Shown here one piece after another: positions 34,346-45,075 of a DNA stretch of 64,000 nucleotides (positions within the stretch are counted from its first letter, which is position 1; every line of letters begins with the position of its first letter). The notes beneath the pieces were generated by a model. That model saw nothing but the letters and a program-made list of their open reading frames with translations. It did no database searches and was not told the DNA's origin. Position numbers and translations under genes: made by a program. The stretch spans positions 1 to 64,000 of the forward strand of contig JANFAH010000129.1 of assembly GCA_024663395.1 (NCBI GenBank), written 5' to 3'. This DNA is from Pisolithus tinctorius (lineage: Eukaryota; Basidiomycota; Agaricomycetes; Boletales; Pisolithaceae).

Positions 34346-36382
34346 ATGCAAGTCGTTCTATCAACAGAGCAGACCGTCCTCGCAACTGCCGTTGTCTCTA
34401 TTTTGTGCGCGTTACTTTATCTGATGCGCCCACCGAAAGGCCTTCCTCCGGGCATTACTGGGCCTAGATGTTTATCAGAACTTCCCAAAGAAAAAGCATG
34501 GCTGAAGGTGCAGGAATGGAACCGCCAGTATGGTGCGTGACCCGGCTCATCGGTCAACTGATCTTATGTGGAGAACCATACTGCGGTTAGGTGATATTGC
34601 TTCTGGGTATTTTCTCGGGTCCACAACCATCATCGTTGGCTCTGCGAAGATTGCTGCGGAACTCCTTGAAAAGCGTAGCGTGAACTATTCTGATCGTCCG
34701 CAGTCGGTTATGGCCGGTGAGCTATCGGGGTGGGGAAAGATCATGTTACTTTCCCGATACAATGACTGGTTCCGCACTCATCGAAAGTGGATCGCGCAAG
34801 AGATAGGGAGCTATGATCTGGTCAAGAAGTTTAACGGATTGATTGAGTTCGAGACCCGTAGATTTCTTCAGTGCGTACTTGATGACCCGGAACAACTGCA
34901 GGCCCACGTTCGCAAGTACGTGTTTTAAGACTCGTCGCTATTATGTGACCAGTGGTGACGCTTGTCTCAGGAATTTACGTCCATCATACTTCGCATTACT
35001 TATGGATATAAAACTATAGAAGGAGACGACCCTCTGGTAGACTTGGCTCACTTAGCAAACTCACAACTTTCCCTGAGCACAGCACCCGGGTGTTTACTAC
35101 GTGGACTTGGTGCATTCGTGTAGGTGGTTTGTGTTCTGGATATCGCCACGACCCATCATGTCCACAGTGAAGTACCTACCCTCATGGCTTCCAGGGGCAG
35201 GCTTCAAACGAAAAGCCAAAGAATATGCCGTTGTCATCCGTGATTTGGTTGAAATTCCTCACAATTGGTTGAAAAACCAACTGGTAAGTCTGCCAGGTGG
35301 CGTGCCCTAGTTATGCCACCGCACTGACTGCTGCCCAGGCGGCCGGTACTACTTTGCCGTCGTTTGCTGCCCGCCTATTGAGCACGCCTGATCTGACAGA
35401 GGAGTTTGAAGATAGTGTAAAGTGGGCATCAGCAACCTTGTATCAGGGTAACATCTGCTGCGCTAGTGTGTTCCGTGTGCTGACGTTCTCTATAGGTGGT
35501 GCGGACACCGTAAGTGCCATCGAGTGCGACAAACAACTTGATTGTTTACAAGCCTTCGGTATTGTATTTATTGTTCAGGCGAACTCTGTTGCCTATGGCT
35601 TCTATCTTGCGATGACCCTTTATCCGTGTGTCATGAAGAAAGCACAGGCTGAACTCGACGCCGTTGTCGGGGCCAAAAGATTGCCAACGTTTTCTGACCG
35701 TCCTAATCTGCCTTACTTGGAAGCGTTGCTCACGGAGCTTCTTCGATGGCATTGTCCTGCTCCCTTGAGTAGCGCCCGTTCAGGTATTTGGTTACTTTGC
35801 TTACTAAACTGGCCAGCTTAGCGATAAGATACACCGGGAGTGACGACACATACGAGGGATATTTCATCCCAGGGGGTTCTTACGTCGTTGTCAATATTTG
35901 GTGCGTACATGAATTGATCTGGCTCTAGGGATGTGCAGACTGAGAGAGTAAGGGCGATGCTTCGCGATGAACGCACCTATACGGATCCCTTGGAGTTCAA
36001 GCCTGAACGGTTTCTAGGCGATAATCCGGAGCAGGATCCAAGAAATGCCTGTTTTGGCTTCGGTCGAAGGTTGGACAGTCGTTTCACTGACGCTGCGAAT
36101 ACAATGATGTCTAACTAAGATCAATGGCATAGGCGATGCCCAGGTAAGTGGTTGGGACACGCAAAGCGGTGATCCTAGCACCTGCCTGATCGTTCCCCAG
36201 GTTATTTCCTCGGAAGTTCCTCTGTTTGGCTTATGTGCGCTCAAGCTCTCGCCGTATTCGACATCTCCAAGTGCTTCGAGAATGGAGTCGAGATTACCCC
36301 CGAGGTGAATTTGGTGGGGGAAACTATTTGGTACGCCATACCTCAGCCGGTTGCTTGTTCTCGTCTTATGATGGGTACATAG
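34346..36382 (+). CDS. Cytochrome P450 monooxygenase, possibly damaged
   Basis: The N-terminus has a membrane anchor (V-L-A-T-A-V-V-S-I-L-C-A-L-L-Y-L) then P-P-K-G-L-P-P-G. Later blocks: N-Y-S-D-R-P; W-F-R-T-H-R-K (about 34,770); Y-L-P-S-W-L-P-G-A-G-F (about 35,173); G-G-A-D-T (I-helix oxygen pocket, spliced, about 35,495); Y-L-E-A-L-L-T-E-L-L-R-W (about 35,716, the ExxR helix); F-K-P-E-R-F-L-G-D-N-P-E; and F-G-F-G-R-R-R-C-P-G. The heme Cys appears only if an intron 36,070-36,132 and an 11-base exon 36,133-36,143 are accepted. Joins near 34,917, 35,120 and 35,778 do not keep frame, so it may be a pseudogene or carry sequence errors. It belongs to the large basidiomycete P450 set near secondary-metabolite genes. 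Substrate unknown. Confidence 0.8.
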
Positions 36383-36495
36383 TCACCAAGCACCGTTCAA
36401 GTGTTCCATTAAGCCTCGTTCTGCGGAGGCCTTGGCTGTCCTCCGAGAGGACTTTTTATTCCTCGATCATGAGATAGGTGCAAATTCACACAATT

Positions 36496-36530
36496 GACCA
36501 CTACCTTGGACCACTACCTTGGACCACTAC
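36496..36530 (+). repeat. Three tandem copies of a 13-base unit
   Basis: GGACCACTACCTT repeated nearly three times in the P450 3' flank. The duplicates near 41.1 and 58.5 kb lack this expansion. Confidence 0.8.
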
Positions 36531-36943
36531 TTCCATACAACTCCCTGATCCCAGAATCGTACGAGCGGCGTGCGAAGCCGCCAATTTTAGGGGACGTTTC
36601 ATATTCAAGGGAGGATGTTATCGGGCTCCCATTCGCTTAGTAATCAAGCCGTTTCCCTTCTCTTGAAATGAAATTCCGTTGTGATTATCTCGCAAGCACA
36701 GCACTTAAAACGCACGAGCCACCGGTGGTCAAACAGGAGCGGGCCAAGTGACAAGATTGCCTGTGTCATCCCCATTGACACGTCATGTGCTCAACTGAGT
36801 CGATACCCAGCCCGTGAAAACTCGGGGGACAAACATTTTGCAGACTTGCCTAATGCTAATGGCGTCCAGAAGGCCGTCCGGGGGCCTTGCATTACTTGTA
36901 CGGCATCCACGAGAGAATCCGGGGGCATTGCATTCCTTGAACA

Positions 36944-36950
36944 TATATAA
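36944..36950 (+). promoter_or_regulatory. TATA box of the PAL gene
   Basis: TATATAA within AACATATATAATGTGG, 52 bases before the PAL ATG at 37,002, a usual fungal spacing. Confidence 0.6.
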
Positions 36951-37001
36951 TGTGGACCTCCGTTCTGGCTTATGTTCTCGTGCTTCCAGTAATCGGCAAC
37001 C

Positions 37002-39570
37002 ATGTCCGCTCACTTGTCTTACGTTAACCAGCACTTGGAATCAGTTCGGTCATATGCTCGTGGTCAGAAAACCGCGGTCATCGACGGCCACAGTGTCGAT
37101 GTGCCCGCAGTAGTGGCTGTCTCTCGGTTAGTCCTACAGAAATATGAGCGTCGCTATCTGACCCGGTTGACTATTGTAGCGATGCTCATCTTCCCCGTAT
37201 TGACTCCTCTCCAGAAAAACAGCGAGAAATCGCCGACGCAGTCGCCCGTCGTCGCAAAGCTAGCGTTAGGTGAACAAAGCCAATATGGGGTTACTACCGG
37301 CTTCGGAGGGAGCGGTGAGTTCGGCGGGCCGTTTCGCCATGTAAATTGATCCTCATCCCCCGACCTCGTCTATTTCAGCGACCACGCGGACCAAACAAAC
37401 CGCGCTTCTACAGAAGGCGCTCATCGCGCACTGCCAAGCTGGCATCACTCCCGCTTTTAGAAACGGACAAGTTCTCACCCCTGAAGAGCAGGACCTATTG
37501 TTTTCCCCAAGATTGGGTCCGTGGTGTGATGTTCGTTCGACTTAACTTCTCTCATTCGTTCCCAATCTGGGACGCGTTGGGTCGTCATCGAGGGTTTATA
37601 CAAATTACTACTCCACGACGTTGCACCTTGTGTTCCGCTCCGTCAAAGCATAAGTGCATCGGGAGATATAGGTCCCCTTGCGTACTATATCCGGCATCTT
37701 GACTGGTCATCCTGACAATTATGCATGGTATGGTCAAGGGTAATTCCTATTTAAGTCCTCGTTCATCGCGAGTTTTGCACTTATGGCACTCGTAGCGCGG
37801 AACGCAGGGTGTATGATTCCCCCACTATTCTGCAGAAGGATCGGGTTGCAACCGATCGAGTTCATTGCTAAAGAAGGCCTTTCATTAATAAACGGCACGG
37901 GTGCTTCCAGTGCTGTTGCATGCTTGGGGATGCATGACTGCCACATCATTGGCTGTCGCCTTCCCAGGTTTTGTCCTGCCTTCGGTAATCCGGTCTTGAT
38001 TTGACTTTGAGATGTGGTCGTGCTCAAGTTCCATGTTAGCGGTCGAGGTGGTCAAAGGGTTCCAGGAACCATTTAATCCGTACCTGCACGAGGCTGCTCG
38101 CCCACACCCAGGCCAAATCGAAGCTGCAGCCAATATTCGTCGTGTTCTCCTGTCTTCCAAGCTCGCACGACCTCATCATGTCGAGTCTGACCCCGAGGCA
38201 GCGCTACGACAGGACAGATATTGTTTACGTTCCTCTCCACAGTGGCTCGGACCCCAGCTTGAGGACCTGCTTGTCGCGCAGAAGATATTGGATGTAGAGC
38301 TGAATTCGACAACAGACAACCCCATTGTCGACGTGCAGAAAGAATATTTGCATCATGGTGCGAACTTTATGGCTATGGCCGTGACTTCTGTAGGCAGCCA
38401 CTTTCTTTGAGGATTGTCTTTTGTTCATGAATCCTAGGCAACAGAGAAAATGCGGCTGGCGGTACACCATATAGGTACGCTCTGACCGCCTCCTGGGGGC
38501 ACACAGAATTGATATTCTGTCACAAGCCAAGTTGTCGTTTGCTCAGCTCACTGAATTGCTGAACCACTCCACGAACTCTGGATTGCCTCCCAATCTCGCA
38601 GTTGGCGAGCCTAGCGTCGACTATAGTCTAAAGGGCGCGGATGTTGCTGCCGCCGCCTACCTCTCCGGTGGGTTGAGAACGGGGTCAGACAGTACTGTTA
38701 CTCATTATTCATTCTTTTAGAGATGGCGTACCTAGCCAATCCTGTCAGCACCCACGTTCTTTCTGCTGAGATGCACAACCAGTAAGTGCTTCGTATAGAC
38801 TACGGCTGATGTACAATGACGTACTCGTGCAGGTCTGTTAACTCTCTTGCTCTGATAAGCGGGCGTTATACCCTCGAGGCAGTCAAGCTTTGTTTCATGG
38901 CAAGTCTCATCACATCCCTACCAAGCGTCCCTGCCAGCGATACTCATGGTCATACAGTTGATGTCAACCCACATCTTCGCTCTCTGCCAGGCAGCTGATC
39001 TTCGGATCATGGAGGCGACGTTCCGTAGCAAGCTCTTTTCCGTACTTCGCACCGAGACTGCCGTGCACCTCCCTGGTGTCCGGTTTGACGACGACTTCTT
39101 CACACGCCTCAACAATCGTCTGATTGTGCTCTTGAACGGGTCTACTGATCAGGATTCCGCGACTCGTTTCGAACGCGTAATGAATGACCTTGCGTCTACT
39201 CTCACTGTCCCTTCTCAATAATGAGACCACCACCATGGGTGTACCTCTCAAAGCCGTCAACCAGTGGCGCGTATCACTCACCGCACACGCCCGTCAGATT
39301 TTTGTGGCAACCAGGGGCGGCTTATTGCAGAGTCCCCTGATGCTGGAGCAAAGCTGCTCGGCCAGAACAGGCATGCTTTATACGCATGTTCGGGGGGTGT
39401 TAGGGGTGAAGCTGCATTGGGGGGACCCGGCCATGGACAAGACAACGATCGGGTCGGAAATCGCGAAAATTTTCCGATCGTGGAAGTCGCCTGAGATGGC
39501 GGAGCTGATGGTCAGGATTTTGGTGGGTTCAGATGGGGATTCGGGTGGTATCACTCGCTCGAAACTTTGA
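37002..39570 (+). pseudogene. Phenylalanine ammonia-lyase, frame disrupted
   Basis: PAL deaminates phenylalanine to cinnamate. After ATG (C-A-A-C-C-ATG-T context) come Y-G-V-T-T-G-F-G-G-S (about 37,283), S-I-S-A-S-G-D-I-G-P-L-A-Y (about 37,647; A-S-G is the self-cyclising MIO cofactor triad), N-G-T-G-A-S-S-A-V-A, H-P-G-Q-I-E-A-A-A-N-I-R (about 38,106), L-R-Q-D-R-Y (about 38,207), S-T-T-D-N-P (about 38,310), A-N-P-V-S-T-H-V-L-S-A-E-M (about 38,736) and H-W-G-D-P-A-M-D-K-T-T-I (about 39,415). Frame slips occur near 37,268, 37,570, 37,686 and 39,320, and no full product can be read. All catalytic motifs survive in pieces, so decay is recent or partly due to sequence error. Confidence 0.85.
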
Positions 39571-39842
39571 ATTCTCCCGGTCCGCCCCTGGCGGGAATTA
39601 ATTCGCGTGACTGCAGATGTTAGGGAATACCTGCCCATGTTGAATTCTGACCTACGTAAATCTTTTTATAGCTAACATTTTTGTTAGAGTTCACGCATTG
39701 GGTTGGAGCTAGACTACAAGCCATCATGAGTAAAGTTTTTCAGCTAAGCGTGTCCCGGGGGATACGTGCAAAGGAAGTTCGTTTTAAGTCATTATCACTG
39801 AGCGGCCATGATTGCCGAAAGCAAGTGCGATAACAGCGGAGC
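39571..39842. other. Short spacer, PAL to NRPS fragment
   Basis: No gene recognised. Confidence 0.35.
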
Positions 39843-40160
39843 TTGTCACACGCAATGCAGAGCCGTGTATTGCTTCTTTTCTTACCCCACGCTTCATCAA
39901 TGGTCGATAGTTTGACGCTTCAGTTCGAGGACGATGTGAAGGCTGAGTTCGTTCGCTTGACGGCTTCCATTCAGCCGAGATTATTGAAGTTCTGTTGCCC
40001 CGAGCCTTGGGTCCCAGTGGATGTGCTGCCATGCACGCTCACTGGGAAGCTGAACTGTAAATGTTTGCAGGAATTTTTCCATAGACTGCCACCATCTACG
40101 CAGAACGAGCTTGCGATGCTTGCCACATCACAGCACAGCAGGCCACCGGACCAATAACGA
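39843..40160 (+). pseudogene. NRPS adenylation-domain C-terminal fragment
   Basis: The frame contains V-K-A-E-F-V-R-L, L-L-K-F-C-C-P-E-P-W-V-P-V-D-V-L-P and T-G-K-L-N-C-K (about 40,044). These match the A-domain C-terminal subdomain with the A10 motif, where the catalytic Lys lies in T-G-K; the usual R-K after L is C-K here. No upstream A-domain is attached, so it is a fragment. It is followed by a carrier-like fragment, the normal NRPS order. Confidence 0.65.
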
Positions 40161-40583
40161 CCGAAACATACTGTGCGATCCGCCGCTGAAGTAGCTTGTG
40201 CCACTGTCAAGATGCTTCTGAAGTTTCCTTTTTGACACCTACTTTCCTTCCAAAGGCTGACTGGACCTCAAGCGCTCGGGACGGGGATATTGGAGTGTCT
40301 CATGTAGCACTTATACTTCTGGGCCGGCTGTCGGCCGTTCTTCGTCTATCTCGATTACGACGCCGCTCTGTCTACAGATACGCATAAGCCCCTGTCAAAC
40401 AACGGAATTAATTAGAGAACCTTAACTTCTCATGCCCCAGAAGAGCGATCATCTAATACTCGGGTGTTAGCCCAACATCCAAGAATCGCACGTCGGAAGA
40501 CTCACCCGGCTGAACGTAGCGTTGCATTCGGGACAGACTCAGGCCCAACTCTGCGAGTCCGGACGTTACAGCGGGGAATCACA

Positions 40584-40655
40584 GCTGAGGTGGAGAATGC
40601 AATTTTGTCGTGCGTTGGTGTCGATTGGGATCTGCTTCCCTTAACAACGTCTTTC
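40584..40655 (+). pseudogene. Carrier (PCP) domain N-terminal fragment
   Basis: A-E-V-E-N-A-I-L-S-C-V-G-V-D-W-D-L-L-P-L followed by T-T-S-F resembles the first helix and loop of an NRPS carrier domain. It stops before the G-G-D-S phosphopantetheine site and runs into P450 sequence at about 40,680, so the two pieces are fused by deletion. Confidence 0.5.
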
Positions 40656-40679
40656 CGCATCCACCCGCGAACTGAGAGA

Positions 40680-41140
40680 GTATACTTCATGATGATCGCA
40701 CCTATACGGGGTTTCTATGTGATGATCCGGAGGAGGATACAATAAATTCTTGTTTTTGGCTTCGGTTGAAGGTGGGGAAGTGGAATTGTTCTCCAAGATG
40801 ATACTCGGGGGTAAGTAGGTTGGGACATGCAAAGCGATAAATCCTAGCACCTCCTGATTGTTCCCAGGTTATTTCCTCGGAAGGTCGTCCGTTTGATTCA
40901 CGTGTGCCAAGGACTCGCCGTATTGGACATCTCCAAGTACGTTGAGAATGGAGTTGAGATTACCCCAGAGGTGAACTTGACGGGAGAAACTATCTGGTAC
41001 GTTATACCACCTATTCTCGTCATATATAAGTACATAGCCACAAGGGTGTTCCATTGGGTCTCGTTCTGCGGAGGTCTTGGGTCTCCTCCGAGGGGACTCT
41101 CGTTCCTCTATCGTGGGATGGTGCATACTCGCACAATTGA
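40680..41140 (+). pseudogene. P450 3'-end fragment, second copy
   Basis: Bases from about 40,690 align with the P450 at 35,950-36,480: GATCGCACCTATACGG, then TTTTTGGCTTCGGTTGAAGG, then TTCCCAGGTTATTTCCTCGGAAG, then the exon coding V-E-N-G-V-E-I-T-P-E-V-N-L and the 3' flank TTCTGCGGAGG. Internal deletion and stops make it non-functional. Only the last exons are present. Confidence 0.85.
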
Positions 41141-41229
41141 CTCACCTAATGTGCTATTCATCGCTAGTTGTGGAAATGCAGTCGCACTGCAAGCAAAGCT
41201 CCCCGATCTAGAGATCGTAGCGTGCGGAG

Positions 41230-43009
41230 TCGCCAATCCCCGACGCTGCTTGATTACTAAGCAATGAACGAACCTTTCGCGACTTCTAGTACATCGTAGA
41301 ATGCGCGGGACGTGTCCAAACTCGTGAACGTGAGCGAAAACAGGCCGCCATATACCCTCTAATTTTTGTGGTCTAGTTTGCCAGTAGGCAGATGCCGACG
41401 ACAGATTTGGTAGTTCCCCGGAGTTATGTACTTGGGATACCACACTTGCTTGATAACCGCGCCTTCATACCTTCAGATGCTCCGCCCTCAATAGAGTGCA
41501 CGCAGAGGAATCCACAGATGTACCCGGTATTTCGCGTTTATAATGTGCATGCGTTCGAAGGAAGTCGCACGAAGTTCCGTTCCGTATCGCGGTTGCATCG
41601 GGGGTAGAAGTAGGTGTCCTCAAAGTCGACAGCCAGGTGCACCCTAGAGCATAGCCATGGTCGCCTCATGCGAGGAATCGATTTATCCAGGCTGCGAGAA
41701 TATGAGCTACTTGAGCCAGATATCAAGATGGACTATTGGGCGAGAACTACTCACCTCCCGCCAAGCACGGTTGCATATCCGTCCAAATACTTCGATAGGC
41801 TAGTGACGCTTATATCAGTGTAAGGCAAGACGCCTACATTGGCGAACGTCCCGACGGTCTCATCGATGACAACCAAGAAATCGTATTTGTCTGCCAAGGC
41901 GCCTAGTCGCGGGATATTCACGGTAAATAGTAGAGGTTTCGATGAACATTCCGTGTAGAGAGCAAGTATGGGAGGCACAGAAGCATTCTCGGTTCCCTTT
42001 CTCGCGAGCATAGCATCTACTAGGTCATCAATGTCACAATCACGTCCGTGTCCGTAGAATATGGCACTTTTCTCGACAATTTTGTGTCTGTGTACAGAAA
42101 GCTGAGTCAAATAGTTATTATGGCACCGTCCACGACACCTCATACACAAGGACGTGCTTACCCAAATACAACGATTTTCCCAAAAGGGCACATTCCACAA
42201 TGCTGGCATTCCGCATGGGAAAAGGAATACATCATCCTTAGAAATGTTTGTCCGCGTACTGGCAGGCGATTCATCACGGACGAGAAAGTTAGCTATTTGT
42301 TGACGGAGTGCATCTTTCACGTCCGCTCCTGTCGCTAATGGAATTTGTGACACGTCCAAGGATTTCGGGGTCAAATCTGTCTTCCCGCATACATGAAAAA
42401 ATTCCGAGATTTCTACCTCTGGAATTCCAGGGATCCCAAGGATAGATAGACAGTGTTCTGCATATCGCGACGAAGTTCAGAGGCTGCAGTGTTCCCAGAA
42501 CTTTCTTGCGGCTTCATAGGTGTCGGCATGAAAGAACAGAACGAAGAGTTCGGCAGATGGCGAAGGTACTGATTCTGATACTACGGGGAGACCTAGTGTC
42601 TCCTGTGAAGTTAAGAGGGGATCTCCCATAGGGTCGATGGCATGGTGAACGATTCGGAGGTCAGATGGCTTGATTGTGAATAAATGCCTCCCAATGCTCA
42701 GCAATGTGTTGGGTTGGGCACAAAAGGCAACGTTCACCGGAAATACCAATCCTCTCTTGGCGTGTGTGCGAGCTGCACAGATTCAAAATCTAGTGTCAGA
42801 TATAGCTGTGAGCGCGTGGGAGCATCAATACCCTTTGAATGCTTCAATCGATGAAAAAAACTGAGGGTAAACCGTCGCCATTGCGCCAACAATGGCCTAA
42901 GGTACCCTAGATTGTCTGACCAAGTTGGCAGCGAAACTGTAATGGCACGCAGAGCAGTTCGGAGAGGCCATCCCAGCGGGTCATTACCAATTGGAACGAG
43001 AGCAGCCAT
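41230..43009 (-). pseudogene. Cystathionine gamma-synthase-like (PLP) gene, copy 1, damaged
   Basis: Cystathionine gamma-synthase joins an activated homoserine and cysteine with pyridoxal phosphate. The ATG at 43,009 gives M-A-A-L-V-P-I-G-N-D-P-L-G-W and S-L-P-T-W-S-D-N-L-G-Y, the fungal N-terminus. Blocks in order: E-L-F-V-L-F-F-H-A-D; D-D-V-F-L-F-P-C-G-M-P-A-L-W-N (about 42,230); G-H-G-R-D-C-D-I-D-D-L; A-L-A-D-K-Y-D-F-L-V-V-I-D-E-T (about 41,890, PLP Asp); and S-V-T-S-L-S-K-Y-L (about 41,800, Lys). A run of 19 bases present in copy 2 after P-A-L-W-N is absent here and shifts frame. The C-terminal third (41,230-41,720) is badly frame-broken. Confidence 0.8.
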
Positions 43010-43753
43010 GACAGCAACGGTGATACCTCCGCAAGAAAACTATAGTGGTGAGGCTGTTATGAGCGTCCAGTGGCTATCAGGATCAGTCGGTGAATGGCGA
43101 CGGAAGCATCGGATCAAGAGGGGACAACGAAGGTGCCAGGTCACGACGAGGACGAAGGAAGAGGTGCCGGATCACGACGGAGCGATGGGGGTAGTAGCCT
43201 ATATTGATGGATCGCGAGAGGACGACTCATGCTCCATGAGAGATGTGGCCGACTACAACATGACAGTGACTTCGGTAAAGTATCATCATCTCGACGCACG
43301 TACAAGTTATCTCGGCATGTAGTCCCGGGCAGACTTATGGCGGCCACGACTGGCTTTCTCAGAAGTCTCTCGCACGATCTCTTCAACATGGCTTGGATAG
43401 TTGCCGCACGACGAACATTTGGTGCACATGAATCGTAGCTTGTTTTTCATGGAGTTTCGAAGATCCGGGACAGAGAAGAGACATAGTATACAAGGAAGAC
43501 AACGCACAGCACACAAGTGTGGTGTGCAATATGCCGTGTGTGCGTGCGTGTATTAGTAACTACCTCGCGTGCTTAGTCAACAACGCGGCTGCCTGCCGAG
43601 TCCAAAGGAAACACAGAACAGACATGAAAATGAAAATGAAAACAAGACACCTCAGCCTCTTTCCCCTTCCTCAAATATCCCAACAAAACAACTTTTCGTA
43701 GGGAAAATTCTCCCTTTCCCTACGTTGGAGACGAGTGCCCTGTGAGCGGGTTC
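43010..43753. other. Intergenic, no gene supported
   Basis: Overlapping open frames on both strands lack motifs and introns. The region contains the hairpin at 43,697-43,724 and a short run of ATGAAA units near 43,624. Confidence 0.35.
43697..43724. repeat. Perfect 10-base inverted repeat (hairpin)
   Basis: CGTAGGGAAA at 43,697-43,706 and TTTCCCTACG at 43,715-43,724 are exact reverse complements around an 8-base loop (ATTCTCCC). Role unknown; it could be a transposon terminus, a structured RNA end or chance. Confidence 0.8.
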
Positions 43754-44155
43754 TCAGATGTTTGAAGTATTTCTAGATAGCGAGTTAGGGGAGAAAATGG
43801 GGAGGGGATCGTACTGACCCAAGTTGCGAATATCACGATAGGATCGGCTCTCCCAAGCGGCACGAAGCATATCAACCAACTCGGGTTTACTGGTCAACAG
43901 CGTGAACGCTGGGAGGAATGAATCGTACTTGATGTCCAGGCTTCCACCAGACAACTGTACAATCACTTGAAGGAGTAAAATACAGTACGGAAAATCCAGA
44001 GGCAAATCTGCATTCAGATTCAGAAGAGTTGGAATGAGTGAGTTCACTTGTCTGTCAAGCGCATCATGAGTGGCATCGTCAAGAATGTTGCGCATTGAGA
44101 GAGACATGATGGTCTGAAAGTCCAAGCGGCGATGGAATAGGGGGTGAGTGCGCAC
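43754..44155 (-). CDS. Hypothetical protein fragment
   Basis: A 133-codon open frame contains M-S-L-S-M-R-N-I-L-D-D-A-T-H-D-A-L, then L-P-L-D-F-P-Y-C-I-L-L-L-Q-V-I-V-Q-L and S-K-P-E-L-V-D-M-L-R-A-A-W-E-S. It is leucine-rich and helical and looks protein-like. A splice donor may lie near 43,818 (CTTGGGTCAGTACGAT on the minus strand). No family recognised. It precedes, on the same strand, nothing identified; a WD40 relic lies just upstream. Confidence 0.4.
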   Translation of the reverse strand: MRTHPLFHRRLDFQTIMSLSMRNILDDATHDALDRQVNSLIPTLLNLNADLPLDFPYCILLLQVIVQLSGGSLDIKYDSFLPAFTLLTSKPELVDMLRAAWESRSYRDIRNLGQYDPLPIFSPNSLSRNTSNI

Positions 44156-44159
44156 CCTG

Positions 44160-44640
44160 ATGACTTATATACTGATTGCAAGTATTACACCTTCCGCACG
44201 GATGACAGATATTCCCTATTTCCGAGGGGTGGCGGGTAATGCTCCTTCTACACGGATGTGATCTGTTGGTATTTTCAGGAGGTGTCTGTGCGGGTAATCG
44301 GAAACCGCGATCACGCGAGGCGGTAGCAAATCAATTGCCATCAGGGGAGAATCTGACACCGACAACGTGAGGGTGTGGAAGGGGAGGGAAGAGTCGTTTG
44401 CTGGAAGCGGTGCCGAATATTTGGGCGCTGTTGGAGTCCACAAAGGCGGTTTTAGTGCAGTCGTTCGTGATATCAACCCCCAATATCGAGCTGCTGCGTT
44501 CTGCGAACTCACGCACTTTCTGGTGAGTAACCGAGTTCCAGAGCTCGAGTCTCCAGTTACCATCCACCGGTCGCCTTGGAAGACGACAATGGAACAGACG
44601 TAGCCATGCTTGGCTTGGATGGTTGGACCCTGTCGCTGTC
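44160..44640 (-). pseudogene. WD40-repeat relic
   Basis: On the minus strand, V-C-S-I-V-V-F-Q-G-D-R-W-M-V-T-G-D is followed in another frame by L-E-L-W-N-S-V-T-H-Q-K-V, then I-L-G-V-D-I-T-N-D, then V-V-G-V-R-F-S-P-D-G-N. These are the W-N/W-D and S-P-D-G signatures of successive WD40 blades. Frame changes and stops show it is a remnant, probably the beta-propeller part of a larger protein. In fungi such propellers often sit at the C-terminus of HET or NLR-type allorecognition proteins. Confidence 0.55.
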
Positions 44641-44879
44641 CGCCTATAATGTTCGGCATCGGCGAATTTCACCCTCCTCATTTTCCCCTACGGCCTGACA
44701 TTCACCCCCAAAGGTGGCGACGACTACATTACTCCAAGTTACTATTTCAGTCCGTTTCGCACCTTCAGCGAGCTGTCAATAGGGCCGCCTCAGCTTCTCT
44801 GACCGCTGGTACGCACCCATCATTGTCGCTGGCAAGCTCGCCAACACAGCTCGTCCTAGAGTTTAGAGGGGAGAAGAAC

Positions 44880-45075
44880 GATGCCATCGTAGACTTGGAA
44901 GCGGAGCATTACCATTTTGGTAACAGTCCCTGAGCCTTATCAGGCACCTCCACAAGTTGCGGCGTTTTCAAGTTTGCGGAAGTCACGCATAGAAGGGTTG
45001 GCGGAAACGTGTCGAAGGAAGTCGGGGTGATGTATCTGTATCGGCATATCTACCTATAATCATCCAATCCCAGAG
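44880..45075 (+). repeat. Module Y, partial copy A (forward)
   Basis: Sequence such as TCACGCATAGAAGGGTTGG and ATCGGCATATCTACCTA recurs at 50,690-50,830 (reverse strand) and 60,330-60,425 (forward). Coding content is unknown; the translated D-L-E-A-E-H-Y-H-F-G-N-S-P is a shared C-terminal-looking block. Confidence 0.7.

Larger units (their letters stand above)
36383..37001. other. Intergenic P450 to PAL, with duplicated P450 3' flank
   Basis: The first 120 bases recur, diverged, at about 41,030-41,140 and 58,395-58,530, marking the P450 3' flank as part of a duplicated segment. The rest has no gene; PAL promoter elements lie at its right end. Confidence 0.6.

Noticed and set aside
36055..36120. 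Loss of the P450 heme-binding cysteine
   Set aside because: The cysteine is recovered by an intron plus an 11-base exon, so the motif is probably intact.
42912..43322. 136-codon plus-strand frame
   Set aside because: Overlaps the N-terminal coding end of the minus-strand cystathionine gamma-synthase and lacks motifs.
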